Notes under the pieces: generated by a model
Seen by the model: only the letters and a program-made list of their open reading frames with translations
Told to the model about the DNA's origin: nothing
Database searches by the model: none
NCBI RefSeq assembly: GCF_016714285.1
Contig: NZ_JADJNN010000001.1
Location: 248,001-312,000, forward strand
Length of the DNA stretch: 64,000 bases
From: Nannocystis sp.
Lineage (GTDB): Bacteria; Myxococcota_A; Polyangia; Nannocystales; Nannocystaceae
Direction: 5' to 3'
Shown here: one piece after another, positions 18,580 to 29,315 of the stretch
Position numbering within the stretch: position 1 is the first letter of the stretch
Layout of the letters: every line of letters starts with the position of its first letter
Position numbers and translations under genes: made by a program

Positions 18580-21500
18580 ATGTCCGAACTGCGCTCCGTC
18601 CTCTTCCAGTACCTCACCTCCTCGTCCGACGTGGCCCGCCGCGATGCCCTGGGGACGGCCCTCGCCTCCGTCGATCTGGTGGCGGCCCGCGCCGAGGCCA
18701 AGCAAGATCCTGGATCGGGAGACGCCGCGGCGAAGGTCGTCGGGCGCCTGATCCTCGACGGCGCGCCGCATGAGGAGATCGTGGACGCTGCGAAGGTCGC
18801 TGCGCAGCGGGCCCCGCGAGAGGCCGCGGGCAACGACGTGGCCCTGCTGGCCGGCATGGTGGTGTGGCGGCTCGGCGTCGCCAGCGGTGGCACCAGCGCG
18901 TCGGCGCAGGCCGAGCCCTACTTCCGTCGCGTGCGGCGCAACGACCCGGCGGCCGCGGATGTCCTGGCGTTCTATCGCGACATGTTCTCGGGCGACAGCG
19001 ACGCGAGCCAGCTGATGCAGGTGCTGGTGCAGGCGCGGCGGGCCCTGAAGAAGGAGGACGTCGAGCCGCGCTTCGCCCTCGCGCAGGAGATGGCCGACCT
19101 GGCGGAGAAGAAGCTCGGCAGCCTCGATCGCGCGATCGAGGTGTGGCGCTCGGTGCTGCGCGAGGACGGCTACGATCCGCGGGCCGCGAAGGCGCTCGAG
19201 CGGCTGTACCGTGAGGGCCAGAAGTGGACCGCGCTGGTCGAGCTGCTCAAGGAGGAGTACGACCGCGTCCCCGATCGCCCGGACACGCGCGAGGATCGCA
19301 TCACCCGGCTGCTCGAGATCGCCGAGTTGTACCGCGACCAGCTGCGCCTCGACGCGATGGCGCTGGGGATGTTGCAGAAGATCCTCGACATCAACCCGCG
19401 TCACGCCGCGACGATCAAGGCCCTGGCCGACACCTACGGCAACGCCAACCGCTGGAACGATCTGCTCGCGGTCTACGGCCGCCTGCTCGACGCCGCGAAG
19501 GCCGAGAAGGACGGCCCGCGCCACGTCGACATGCTGCGTCGGATCGCCAGCATCTACGCTGACAACCTCAACAACAGCTCGAAGGCGATGGAGCTGCTGG
19601 CCGAGGCGATGACCCTGGCGCCGGGCGACAAGGAGTCGCGCAACATGCTGGCGCGCATCCACGAGTCGCGGAAAGACTGGCGCGCCCTCATCGACCTGCG
19701 CAAGTCGGAGCTGGCCACGGCGAGCGGCGCCGAGGCGCTCGAGCTGCGGTCCCAGCTGGCCCGTCTCGCCGAGGATCGCCTGGGTGACCGCGGCGAGGCG
19801 ATCGCGACCTGGCGCGAGATCCTCGAGCAGCACGGCGACGTCGAGGTCGCGTTGCAGGCGCTGCAGAGCCTGTACGAGAAGGAGGGCAGGTGGAGCGACG
19901 CGGCCGAGATCCTGCGCCGCAAGGTCGCCCAGGCGAACGATGAGGCGTGGGCGGTCGAGCTGCTCACCCGCCTCGCGGACATGCACGCCGAGCGCCTGCA
20001 GCAGCCGGCCGAGGCCGTGCAGGTGTGGGCCGAAGTGGCCCGCCGCAAGCCGGGGCACGAGCGGGCCAACGCGGCCCTGCGCGCGGCCTACGTCGCCGCG
20101 GCGCGGTGGGACGACCTGGTCGCGCTGTACGAGCAGCAGGGCAAGTTGGCCGGCGTGCTCGACGTGCTCTACGCCGCCGCCGAACAGCAGAGCGACGAGG
20201 GCGAGCGCCTCGGCCTGTACCGCCGCATCGCCGCGCTCGCGCGCGACCGCGTGGGCGAGCCGGAGCGCGGGCTCAAGGCGCTCGAGCAGGTGCTCGCGCT
20301 GCAGCCCGACAATCAGCAGGTCGCGCGCCAGCTGCTCCCGATCTACCGCGAGCGCGGCGACTGGGCCCACGTGCTGGCGATCTACGAGGTCTTGCTGGTC
20401 AGCTCGGTCGACGACGACGACCGCCTCGACACCATCGCGGTGATGCGGGACGTCGCGCTGCAGAAGCTCAACGACCCGCGCCGCGCGCTGCACTGGGCCG
20501 GTCGCGCCTACCAGATCCGGCCCGGCGACGAGGTCCTGCGCGCCGGCCTCGAGTCGGTGGCCGAGCGGGCCGACGCCTGGGACGAGCTTGGAAAGTACTT
20601 CGAGGCCCGCGTCCAGAGCCCGGATTGCGACAACGGCGAGCGCCTCGAGCTGCTCGACAAGCTGGCGACCATCGCCCGCGAACGGCTCGGCCGGCCTGAG
20701 GACGCGCAGCGTTACCTGCGGAAGATCATCGAACTCGAGCCGACCAACCGCGCGGCGATGGCCTCGCTCGAGGAGATCTACACCGCCACCGAGCAGTGGC
20801 AGGACCTCGCCACGATCTACAACATTCGCCTCGGCGTCACGACCGATCCGGGCGCCCGTCTGGCGACGCTGCGCCGCCTCGGCATCCTGCAGGAGCAGCG
20901 CATCGGCGACCTCGATCAGGCGATCGACACCTACAAGCAGATCCAGGCCCAGGTCCCGAGCGACGCCGAGGCGATGGACAGCTTGACCCGGCTGTTCCGC
21001 GCCCGCGAGCGCTGGGCCGAGCTGGCGGAGATCCTGCAGCGCCGCCTCGACGCCCAGGAGCTCGGCACCGATCAGCTGTCGGACCAGATCCCGCTGCTCT
21101 TCGAGCTGTCGCAGATCTACGCCACCCGCCTGCGCTCGTCGCAGAAGGCGATCGCCGGCTTCCTGCAGATCCTCGACCTCGAGCCCGATCACCTGCCGAC
21201 GATCGACGCGTTGCAGGTGCTGCGCCGCTCTGACCCGGGCAGCGCGCTCGCGGTCATGCGCGGGCTCCTGCCGTACTACCGCAGCATCCGCGACCACGGG
21301 CGCGAGGCCGAGGCGATGGAGGTCATCGTCATGGCCGAGCCCGACTCGGCCGCACGGACCTCGCAGCTGGTCAGCCTCGCCAACCTCTACGCGCAGATGG
21401 AGGGCCGTCAGCTCGACGCGCTGCGCGTGCGTCGCGAGCTGCTGGTCGCTCAGCCCGACGACGCCGTCCTGCGCGCCGAGGTCGAGCGGGCCGCCCGCGA

Positions 21501-24500
21501 GCTCGGACGCATGGACCTGGTCGCCAGCGCATACGAGCAGATGCTCCAGACGCTGCAGCAGCGGGCCGACGCCGCCGAGGCCCAGGGCCGCGCCGTGCCG
21601 CGCGAGGCGCTGGCCCAGGTCCGTGACCTGCAGCTGGCCCGCGGCGTGATCCTCCGCGACGACCTGCGTCAGGGCGAGGAGGCGGAGCACGCCTTCGCCG
21701 CCGTGCTCGAGCGCGAGGAGACCCACCAGGCCGCCTACGAGGCGCTCGAGGAGCTGCTCAAGATGCGCGGCGCCAACGAGGCGCTGATGAAGCTGTACCG
21801 CCGCCGCGTCGACGTCATCTTCGATCCCGAGGAGCAGAAGCGCCTGCTCAGCCGCATCACGTACATCGCCCGCGACGTGCTCGGTCAGCGCGAGGTGGCG
21901 ATCCGCACCGCCGAGGAGCTGCTCGACCTGGTCCCGGACGACCTGAAGACGATGGAGCAGCTGGCGGCGATGTACGAGCTGTCCGACCAGCAGGACGATC
22001 ACTACGCGCTCGAGGAGCTGCTCGGTCGCTGGGCCGACCTGGTCGAGGGTGACGAGCTGCGGCACAGCATCGCAACCCGCCGCGCCGCGCTGCGCATGGA
22101 CAAGCTCAACGACGCCTTCGGCGCGGTCGACCTGCTCGGTCAGGTGCTCGCCGAGGACCCGAGCCACGCCGAGGCACGCCGCCTGCTCGAGCGCCTGCTC
22201 GACCACAAGGACGTGCAGCTGCAGGCCGCCGCGCTGCTCGAGCCGATCTATCTCGGGCTGCGCGACCACGCCAACCGCGTCCGCATCCTCGAGGCCCGCC
22301 GCGCCCACGCCGAGGAGCTCGGATCGACCGACGAGGCGACCGGCTACCTGCTCGAGATGGCGAGGATCCACGAGTTCGACCTCGACAACCTCGAGGCAGC
22401 GTTCGGAGCGGTGCGCCTGGCCTACCTCGCCGAGCCGCGGCGCAGCGACATCCGCAGCGAGCTGCAGCGCCTCGGCATCCAGCTGGAGAAGCAGCGCGAG
22501 CTGGTCGAAGTGTGGCAGGAGTCGCTCGACAAGCTGCCCGACGCCGGCGCGAAGATCGAGCTGCTCTCGCGCATCGCCGTGGTCCTCGACGACCACCTGC
22601 AGGACCAGGACGGCGCCCGCAAGGCCTACGCCGAGCTGCTCGCGCTCGACCCCCCGGACCTCGAGCTGGCCCGCCGCGCCACTGTGGCGCTGGCCCGCCT
22701 CCACCGCGCCGCCGGCGACGCTCCGGCGCTGATCGACGGCCTGCGTGCGCTGCTCCGCTTCATCGACAAGGACGTCGAGCAGGTCAAGATCCTGCTCGAG
22801 ATCGCCGAGTTGCAGCGCGACAAGATCAGCGACGCCGAGGCGGCCGCGGGCACCTACCAGGAGGTCCTCGACATCGACCCCGGCAGCCTCGCCGCGATGG
22901 ACGCGCTCGAGCGCATCTACGTCGGACAGGGCGCCTGGGAGCCGCTTTGTCGGGTCCTGCGTCAGCGCGTCATGGCCGTCGACGAGCCCGGCGAGCGCGC
23001 CCGCCTGTGGCGCAAGATCGGCGAGATCCAGCGCGACCACCTCAAGGACGCCTACCAGGCGATCGAGGCCTACCAGGAGATCGTCGACATCGGCGCTGGC
23101 GCCCACACCACGCTGCACGCGCTCGACGCGATCGTTCGCCTCAACGAGGGCCTCGAGCGCTGGCCCGAGGTCGAGGAGGGCCTGCGTCGCCAGCTCGAGC
23201 TCGCGGAGGACGACGAGAGCCGCGCTGCGTTGCTCGGCCGCGCCGCCGGGGTCGTCGGCGAGAAGCTCGGCCGCTACCCCGACGCCATCGACCTGCTCGA
23301 GCATGTGCTCAAGATCAACGCCGAGGACGCCGCGGCCCGCGGCACGCTCACCGAGTACCTGGGCCAGGACGACTCGCGCGAGCGTGTGATCGCGATCCTG
23401 CACCCGCTCTACGAGGCTGAGCACAACTGGCCCGCGCTGCTCGACCTCGAGGAGCGCCAGGCCCGGCACCAGCCGGCCGGGCGTCGCCGCCTGCTCGCGC
23501 TGCTGCAGGTCGCCCGCACCCACGAGGAGCGCTTGGGCGACGTCCAGCGCGCCTTCGCGGTGCTCAGCGAGGCGCTGGCCGAGGCCGGCGATCAGCCGGA
23601 ACTCGCCGACATCCTCGATCGCCTCGAGCGCCTCGGAAGCCTCGACGGTGGCCGCGATGCGGAGCTGCTCGACGCGAACCTCAAGGTCGTCGACAGCGTC
23701 CAAGACCCGGCGCTGCAGGCCCGCGTGCTGCGGACGATCGGTCGCCTGGCGACCGGGCAGGGGCGCCTCGACGAGGCCCGTCGCGCCTACGAGCGGCTGC
23801 TCGAGCACGACGCCGGCGACGTCCCCAGCGCCGACGCGCTCGAGCAGGTGCTCGTGCGCCAGGCCGACCACGACGCGCTGGCGGAGCTGCTGGTCCGCCG
23901 CGGCGAGCGGGCCGAGGGCGACGCACGCGACGCGTTCTTCATGCGCGCGGCCGAGATCTACCGCGGCCAATTGAGCCGCCCGGAGGACGCGATCGGCCTC
24001 TACGAGCGCGTGCGGCCCGAAGGCGCCGCAGGTCCGGCCGCGCAGGCCGTGCTCGCGCCGCTCTACGAGGGGAGCGGTCGCTGGCACGACCTGGCCCGTT
24101 TCCTCGAGGGCAAGCTGGGCGGTCAGTCGGGCCGCGAGCGCACCCTGACCGAGCTTCGCCTCGCTACGATCTTCCGCGAGCAGCTCGGCGACCTCGGCGA
24201 GGGTCTGCGTCACTTCGCCGAAGCGCTGCGCCACGAGCCCGAGTTCGTGTCCGCGGGCCCCGACCTCGAGCGCTACCTCGGCGACGAGGACCTGCGCCCG
24301 CAAGTGATCGAGCAGTTGGAGCCCGTGTTCACCGCGGCCCAGGACTGGCCGCGCCTCATCCGCGTGCAGGAGCTGCGCCTCGCCGAGGCCGGTGACGACA
24401 CCCAGGCCCGCATCAAGATCCTCACCCGGACGGCCCAGATTCAGGAGGACATGCTCGAGAATTACGAAGCAGCCTTCGACACCTACGGCCGTATCTTCAA

Positions 24501-27500
24501 GGAAGACCCGACCCATAAGTCGGCGCGTGACCAGCTCACCCGCCTGGCCCACGCACTCGCCCGCAGCGAGGCGCTGGCGGTGCTGCTCACCGCGTACGTC
24601 AGCGGCGACGCCGAGGGCGACGAGCGCGACGAGACCCTGGCGATCGTCCGCGAGGCCGCCGAGCTGTGGCAGAGCCTCGACCAACCGGCCCGCGCGGTGC
24701 CGCTGTACGAGCGGCTGATCCAGGCCCGCCCGAGCGACACCACCGTGTTCCCCGCGCTCGAGCTGGCCCTGACCCGCGCCGAGCAGTGGAAGGAGCTGGC
24801 CGAGGCGTACTGGCGCGAGGCCGACACCAGCCTCGACGAGCAGCGCCAGGTCGACGTGCTCATGCGCCTCAGCGAGCTCGCGCTCGGCATCCTCGGCGAC
24901 TCGGAGCTGGCGATCCGCGCCTTCGTCCGCGTGCTCGAGACCCAGCCCGAGCAGTCGGTCGCGCGTGACCGGCTCGAGCGTGTGTACGAGAACCTCGCCC
25001 GCTGGGACGCGCTCATCGAGTCGTTGCGCCAGCGGCTCGAGCGCGCCGAGGACAGCGCGACGCGCGAGGCGATCCTGCTGCGCATCGCCGAGCTGCAGGA
25101 CCAGAAGCAGGACAACCCCGACGCGGCGATCGACACCCTCGAGTCGCTGCTCGCCGAGCAGCCAGGCCTCGAGCGCGCCATGTTGGCGCTCGAGCAGCTG
25201 GTCGAGCACCGCGCCGAGCACCGCGTGCGCCTGTTCGCGATCCTGCGTCCGCTCTACGAGGCAGCGCAAGACGCGATGCGGATGGTCGCCGTCGACGAGT
25301 GGCAGCTGACCCAGACCGAGGATCCGGTGTCGCGTCACGAGCTGCTCCGCGAGATCGCGGCGCTGCTCGAGCCGCAGGGCGCCGACGGCCCCGGCTACGC
25401 CTTCCACGCCCTCGTGCGCGCGCTCGCGGAGCCCGGCCCCGAGGGCGCGCTCGAGGCCCTCGACAGCGAGCTCGCTCGCGTCTCGCGGCAATACGGCTTC
25501 GACTACGATCTGCGCCAGGCGCTGCTGCAGGCCGAGACCACGCCGGCGCTGCAGGCCGACGTCGCTCGCCGCGTCGCGCTGCTGCAGCAGGCCGCCCAGC
25601 TCGCGGTCAACGCGGCCGACAACGACGCCGCCACCACGATCCTCCGGCATGCGCTCACGGTCAGCCCGGACGACCGCGGCGCGCTCGCGCTGCTCGACGA
25701 GACCCTCGCGCTCGCGGCCGACTTCGAGGGCCTGCGCGCGGTGCTCGATCGCCGCGTCGAGGTCGCCACCGATGACGAGGAGCGCATCGACCTGCTGCGC
25801 CGCCTGGCCCGGCTGGTCGAGGAGGGCCTCGGCCTCCCCGAGGCCGCCGAGGCCGCGTGGCGCCGGATCCTCGACATCGAGCCGGCCAACAGCGACGCGA
25901 TGCTGCGGCTGCGCCGGCTCTACGCCGCCAAGGGTGACCACGTCCAGCTGATCGGCGTGCTCGAGCGGCAGATCGAGAACACCGACGACCTGGCCCCGCG
26001 CCAGGCCCTGCGCAAAGAGCTGGCCCGGATCCACCGCGAGGGCACGCGCGACCGCGCCGCCGAGATCGAGGCGCTGCGCGCCTTGTTGATGGACACGCCC
26101 GACGATGATGAGGCCCTGAACGCGCTGGCCCAGGCCCTGCTCGCCGTCGAGAACTACCCCGAGGCCGCGACGACCCTGCTCGAGCGGGTCCAGATCACAC
26201 AGCAGCGCGACCGCAAGGTGGCCCTGCTGCTCGAGGTGGCCCGTCTTCACACCGGGCCGATGAACGACGCAGGCGGGGCCATCCCGCACTATGAGTCGAT
26301 CTTCGGGCTCACCGCGGCCCAGCCCGAGGCCGTCGCGGACCTGATGAAGCTGGTCCAGAACCCCGCGAGCTCCGAGTCGGCGGCGGCGCTGTTGATCCCG
26401 CAGCTCGACCAGGCCCACCGCTACAACGAGCTCGCCCAGGTGTGGGACGCCCGCGCCAAGCTGGCCGAGAACCCGGGCGACGCCGTCGAGGCGCTGCGTC
26501 AGCTGGCCAAGATCCGCTTCGAGCGCCTCGGCGACATCGCCGGCAGCCTCGCCGCCAACAACCTGCTGATGGATCGCGTTGGGCCGGACGACCTCCGACC
26601 TGTCCTCGAGGCCAGCAACAAGATGTCGGTGCGCCTCGACAAGGCCGAGGAGCACGTCGACGCGCTGGCCCGCCGGGCGGCCCGCGCCGAGCTCGACCCG
26701 CAGTCGCGGGTGATGATCGCCCAGTCGGCCGCCGACATGGCCGAGGGCATCCTCGGCGACCGCACGCGCGCGCTGAACCTGCTCGCGACCCTGCTCGACG
26801 CCGGCATCGCCGACGAGACGACCTGCCGGAACATCGAGCGCCTCGCCCGCGCCGCCAGCGACCGCAAGCTGCTGGCCCGCGTGCTCGCCGAGTCGGCCAA
26901 GCTGGCCGTCGGTCAGCCGATCCACCCGGACACGCAGGTCCGCCTCGGCGACGCCCGCTTCGACATCGGCGAGCTCGAGGGCGCCACCGAGGCCTACGCC
27001 GAGGCACTCGACGATCGCCCGGGCTTCGCCGGCGCCGTCGCGGGGCTCGAGCGGGTGCTCGACCGCTCGCAGAAGCAGGGCCTGGCGATCGGCGCCCGCC
27101 TGCTCGAGGCCCTCGACAACGCCTACCACGTCGCCGGCAACAAGCCCGGACTGACGAAGATCGCCCGCCTGCGCCTCGAGGGCGCGACCGGGGCCGACCG
27201 TATCGCCGGCCTCGAGGCGCTGGCCCGCCTGTGCGATGAAGGTGGCGGCAGCGCCGACGAGGCGCTCGACGCCTGGGGCGCGCTCATCCTGCTCGACGCC
27301 GAGTCGCCGCTGGCGATCGAGCGGATCGTCGCCCTGTCGCGCACGCCTCAGCTGCTGCTCAAGGGCGTCAAGTACCTCGCCGGTGGCATCGACGCCGCCG
27401 TCAGCGAGAGCCGCCCCTGCACCGCGCTGTGCCTCGAGACCACGCGCATCTTGCTCCGCGACCTGCGCAAGCCGGCCTCGGCGCTGCAGGCCCTGAACCC

Positions 27501-29301
27501 GGCGCTCAAGGACAACCCCGACAACCTCGAGGCGCTCGAGCTGCAGATCATGGCCTCGCGCGCCGACGGCAACCTCGAGATCCTGCACGACGCGCTGACC
27601 CGCTACGCCCGCCTGTCCAACAACCCGGATCTGGTGGTGCCGCTGCTGCGCGAGGCGGTCAACGTCGCCGAGGCGATGGCCAACCCGACCCTCGCGCTCG
27701 CCGATCTGCGCGCCCTGATCGACGTCGACCAGAACGACGGGGCCGCGTGGGAGGGCCTTCTCAAGCTGCTGCAAGGCACCGGTGACCTCGAGGGCCTGTC
27801 CGCGGCGCTCGAGCAGCGCATCAGCATCACCACCGACAGCGACGAGCAGCGGATCTTGCGTCACCGCCTGGCCAACTTGATGGTCCATCTCGGCGGTCTC
27901 GACGAGGCCATCACGGTCTACAACGACATGCTCGAGGCCCGCCCGGACGACCTCCAGGCGATCCAGGAGCTCGAGGCCCTTCACCGGCGCCTGAAGAACT
28001 GGAAGGAGGTCCGCGACGTGCTCGAGCGCAAGCTCGACCACCTGAGCGGACCGCAGCGCGCACCGGTGCTCGAGGAGATGGCCCACCTCGCCGAGGAGCA
28101 GCTCAGCGACCTCGACGACGCCGCCGCGCTGCACCGGCGCCTGCTCACCGAGGCGCCGACGCACACCCCGAGCCTGGTCGCCCTGTGGCGCCTGCTCGAC
28201 GCGGCCGAGAAGTGGAACGAGCTCGCCGAGCTGCTCGAGCAGTTCATGGCCGTGCTCCGCGATCTCGGCGGCACCGACCAGATCCGCGAGGTCGGCCTCC
28301 GCCTCGCCGAGCTGTACGGCGAGCGCCTCGCGGACCCGGAGAAGGCGCGCCAGATCCTCGTCGAGCTGCTCGAGGGCGACGCGGACTTCGTCCCCGCGAT
28401 CCTCGCCCTCAGCACCATCGAGGAGCAGCAGGGCAACGACGAGGCGATGCGCGCGCTGCTGCTGCGGGCCCAGGCCCTCCAGCCCCAGGGCGTGATCGGG
28501 GCCAGCTTGCAGCTGCGTCTCTCGGTCTTCGCCGACAGCCCGGAGAAGCGGCGCGAGCACCTGGAGACGGCGCTGCACCTGAACCCGGCCAACGTCGACG
28601 CTGCTCGCCAGCTGCTCGAGCTGAGCCGCAAGGAGGGCTACTGGGAGCAGGTCGCGTACCTGCAGGCGCTGCTGGCCCAGTACGTCGAGGACGACGGCGA
28701 GCGCAAGAAGCTGATCCTCGAGCGCGTCGACATCCTGATGACCAAGGTCGGCGACCCCGAGGAGGCCCTGCGCGCCCTGGCCCCGGTCTATGAGGCCGTG
28801 CAGGACGACGTCGAGGTCAACCGCCGCATCGCCGACGCGCTGTTCGTCAGCGAGCGCTTCGACGAGGCCGGGGGCATGTACGGCTGGCTCATCGAGGTCG
28901 CCTCGGCGGCCCCGAAGAAGACCAAGATGCTGTCGCACTATCTCACCCGCATGGCTCGCATCCAGCTCAACGCCGGTGATGTCGACACGGCCCTCGACCG
29001 CCTCAAGGAGGCCTACCGCATCGACACCACCAACCCGGAGACGCTGGTGCTGCTCACCGACGTCTACGCCCACAAGAACATGTGGGAGGAGTCGCTGAAG
29101 ACCGCCCGGGCGATGCTGCTGCAGAACGTCGACCAGTCGGGCCTGGTCCGCCGCGGCGACATCTACATGCGCCTGGCCGCCGCCCACGTCGGCTTGAAGG
29201 AGCAGCAGAAGGCGCTGTCGATGCTCAAGCGCGGCCTCGAAGAGGATCCGCAGCACCCGGAGATCCCGGCCCGCATCACTGCGCTGCAGACCGGCGCCTG
29301 A
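18580..29301 (+). CDS. Giant tetratricopeptide-repeat protein (3,573 residues)
   Basis: A single uninterrupted frame encodes about 390 kDa of helical repeats. I see no signal peptide and no membrane segment. Repeats follow TPR logic (for example ALERLYREGQKWTALVELL, then LLEIAELYRDQL, then AIDTYKQIQAQVPSDAEAM). They are grouped in a larger unit of roughly 100-110 residues: a W-containing helix pair, a Leu-rich 'RIAxLxxxxLGD' helix and a 'xAxxxYxxLLxxdP' helix. I count on the order of 30 or more such units. No catalytic domain is visible at either end; the N-terminal 130 residues are more divergent. The product is probably a cytoplasmic superhelical scaffold. A GAGG precedes the ATG by 7 bases. 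Codon use equals that of the neighbours. Function and partners are unknown. Confidence 0.9.
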   Translation: MSELRSVLFQYLTSSSDVARRDALGTALASVDLVAARAEAKQDPGSGDAAAKVVGRLILDGAPHEEIVDAAKVAAQRAPREAAGNDVALLAGMVVWRLGVASGGTSASAQAEPYFRRVRRNDPAAADVLAFYRDMFSGDSDASQLMQVLVQARRALKKEDVEPRFALAQEMADLAEKKLGSLDRAIEVWRSVLREDGYDPRAAKALERLYREGQKWTALVELLKEEYDRVPDRPDTREDRITRLLEIAELYRDQLRLDAMALGMLQKILDINPRHAATIKALADTYGNANRWNDLLAVYGRLLDAAKAEKDGPRHVDMLRRIASIYADNLNNSSKAMELLAEAMTLAPGDKESRNMLARIHESRKDWRALIDLRKSELATASGAEALELRSQLARLAEDRLGDRGEAIATWREILEQHGDVEVALQALQSLYEKEGRWSDAAEILRRKVAQANDEAWAVELLTRLADMHAERLQQPAEAVQVWAEVARRKPGHERANAALRAAYVAAARWDDLVALYEQQGKLAGVLDVLYAAAEQQSDEGERLGLYRRIAALARDRVGEPERGLKALEQVLALQPDNQQVARQLLPIYRERGDWAHVLAIYEVLLVSSVDDDDRLDTIAVMRDVALQKLNDPRRALHWAGRAYQIRPGDEVLRAGLESVAERADAWDELGKYFEARVQSPDCDNGERLELLDKLATIARERLGRPEDAQRYLRKIIELEPTNRAAMASLEEIYTATEQWQDLATIYNIRLGVTTDPGARLATLRRLGILQEQRIGDLDQAIDTYKQIQAQVPSDAEAMDSLTRLFRARERWAELAEILQRRLDAQELGTDQLSDQIPLLFELSQIYATRLRSSQKAIAGFLQILDLEPDHLPTIDALQVLRRSDPGSALAVMRGLLPYYRSIRDHGREAEAMEVIVMAEPDSAARTSQLVSLANLYAQMEGRQLDALRVRRELLVAQPDDAVLRAEVERAARELGRMDLVASAYEQMLQTLQQRADAAEAQGRAVPREALAQVRDLQLARGVILRDDLRQGEEAEHAFAAVLEREETHQAAYEALEELLKMRGANEALMKLYRRRVDVIFDPEEQKRLLSRITYIARDVLGQREVAIRTAEELLDLVPDDLKTMEQLAAMYELSDQQDDHYALEELLGRWADLVEGDELRHSIATRRAALRMDKLNDAFGAVDLLGQVLAEDPSHAEARRLLERLLDHKDVQLQAAALLEPIYLGLRDHANRVRILEARRAHAEELGSTDEATGYLLEMARIHEFDLDNLEAAFGAVRLAYLAEPRRSDIRSELQRLGIQLEKQRELVEVWQESLDKLPDAGAKIELLSRIAVVLDDHLQDQDGARKAYAELLALDPPDLELARRATVALARLHRAAGDAPALIDGLRALLRFIDKDVEQVKILLEIAELQRDKISDAEAAAGTYQEVLDIDPGSLAAMDALERIYVGQGAWEPLCRVLRQRVMAVDEPGERARLWRKIGEIQRDHLKDAYQAIEAYQEIVDIGAGAHTTLHALDAIVRLNEGLERWPEVEEGLRRQLELAEDDESRAALLGRAAGVVGEKLGRYPDAIDLLEHVLKINAEDAAARGTLTEYLGQDDSRERVIAILHPLYEAEHNWPALLDLEERQARHQPAGRRRLLALLQVARTHEERLGDVQRAFAVLSEALAEAGDQPELADILDRLERLGSLDGGRDAELLDANLKVVDSVQDPALQARVLRTIGRLATGQGRLDEARRAYERLLEHDAGDVPSADALEQVLVRQADHDALAELLVRRGERAEGDARDAFFMRAAEIYRGQLSRPEDAIGLYERVRPEGAAGPAAQAVLAPLYEGSGRWHDLARFLEGKLGGQSGRERTLTELRLATIFREQLGDLGEGLRHFAEALRHEPEFVSAGPDLERYLGDEDLRPQVIEQLEPVFTAAQDWPRLIRVQELRLAEAGDDTQARIKILTRTAQIQEDMLENYEAAFDTYGRIFKEDPTHKSARDQLTRLAHALARSEALAVLLTAYVSGDAEGDERDETLAIVREAAELWQSLDQPARAVPLYERLIQARPSDTTVFPALELALTRAEQWKELAEAYWREADTSLDEQRQVDVLMRLSELALGILGDSELAIRAFVRVLETQPEQSVARDRLERVYENLARWDALIESLRQRLERAEDSATREAILLRIAELQDQKQDNPDAAIDTLESLLAEQPGLERAMLALEQLVEHRAEHRVRLFAILRPLYEAAQDAMRMVAVDEWQLTQTEDPVSRHELLREIAALLEPQGADGPGYAFHALVRALAEPGPEGALEALDSELARVSRQYGFDYDLRQALLQAETTPALQADVARRVALLQQAAQLAVNAADNDAATTILRHALTVSPDDRGALALLDETLALAADFEGLRAVLDRRVEVATDDEERIDLLRRLARLVEEGLGLPEAAEAAWRRILDIEPANSDAMLRLRRLYAAKGDHVQLIGVLERQIENTDDLAPRQALRKELARIHREGTRDRAAEIEALRALLMDTPDDDEALNALAQALLAVENYPEAATTLLERVQITQQRDRKVALLLEVARLHTGPMNDAGGAIPHYESIFGLTAAQPEAVADLMKLVQNPASSESAAALLIPQLDQAHRYNELAQVWDARAKLAENPGDAVEALRQLAKIRFERLGDIAGSLAANNLLMDRVGPDDLRPVLEASNKMSVRLDKAEEHVDALARRAARAELDPQSRVMIAQSAADMAEGILGDRTRALNLLATLLDAGIADETTCRNIERLARAASDRKLLARVLAESAKLAVGQPIHPDTQVRLGDARFDIGELEGATEAYAEALDDRPGFAGAVAGLERVLDRSQKQGLAIGARLLEALDNAYHVAGNKPGLTKIARLRLEGATGADRIAGLEALARLCDEGGGSADEALDAWGALILLDAESPLAIERIVALSRTPQLLLKGVKYLAGGIDAAVSESRPCTALCLETTRILLRDLRKPASALQALNPALKDNPDNLEALELQIMASRADGNLEILHDALTRYARLSNNPDLVVPLLREAVNVAEAMANPTLALADLRALIDVDQNDGAAWEGLLKLLQGTGDLEGLSAALEQRISITTDSDEQRILRHRLANLMVHLGGLDEAITVYNDMLEARPDDLQAIQELEALHRRLKNWKEVRDVLERKLDHLSGPQRAPVLEEMAHLAEEQLSDLDDAAALHRRLLTEAPTHTPSLVALWRLLDAAEKWNELAELLEQFMAVLRDLGGTDQIREVGLRLAELYGERLADPEKARQILVELLEGDADFVPAILALSTIEEQQGNDEAMRALLLRAQALQPQGVIGASLQLRLSVFADSPEKRREHLETALHLNPANVDAARQLLELSRKEGYWEQVAYLQALLAQYVEDDGERKKLILERVDILMTKVGDPEEALRALAPVYEAVQDDVEVNRRIADALFVSERFDEAGGMYGWLIEVASAAPKKTKMLSHYLTRMARIQLNAGDVDTALDRLKEAYRIDTTNPETLVLLTDVYAHKNMWEESLKTARAMLLQNVDQSGLVRRGDIYMRLAAAHVGLKEQQKALSMLKRGLEEDPQHPEIPARITALQTGA

Positions 29302-29315
29302 ACGCGAGCGCCACC

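Noticed and set aside
18529..29256. Reverse-strand frame open for about 3,575 codons antisense to the giant TPR gene
   Set aside because: Its composition (Leu/Glu/Gln/Arg/Val strings) is the mirror of Leu/Glu/Ala/Arg-rich TPR codons in a GC-rich genome. No start signal, domain or independent codon bias supports it, while the plus-strand frame has clear TPR structure.
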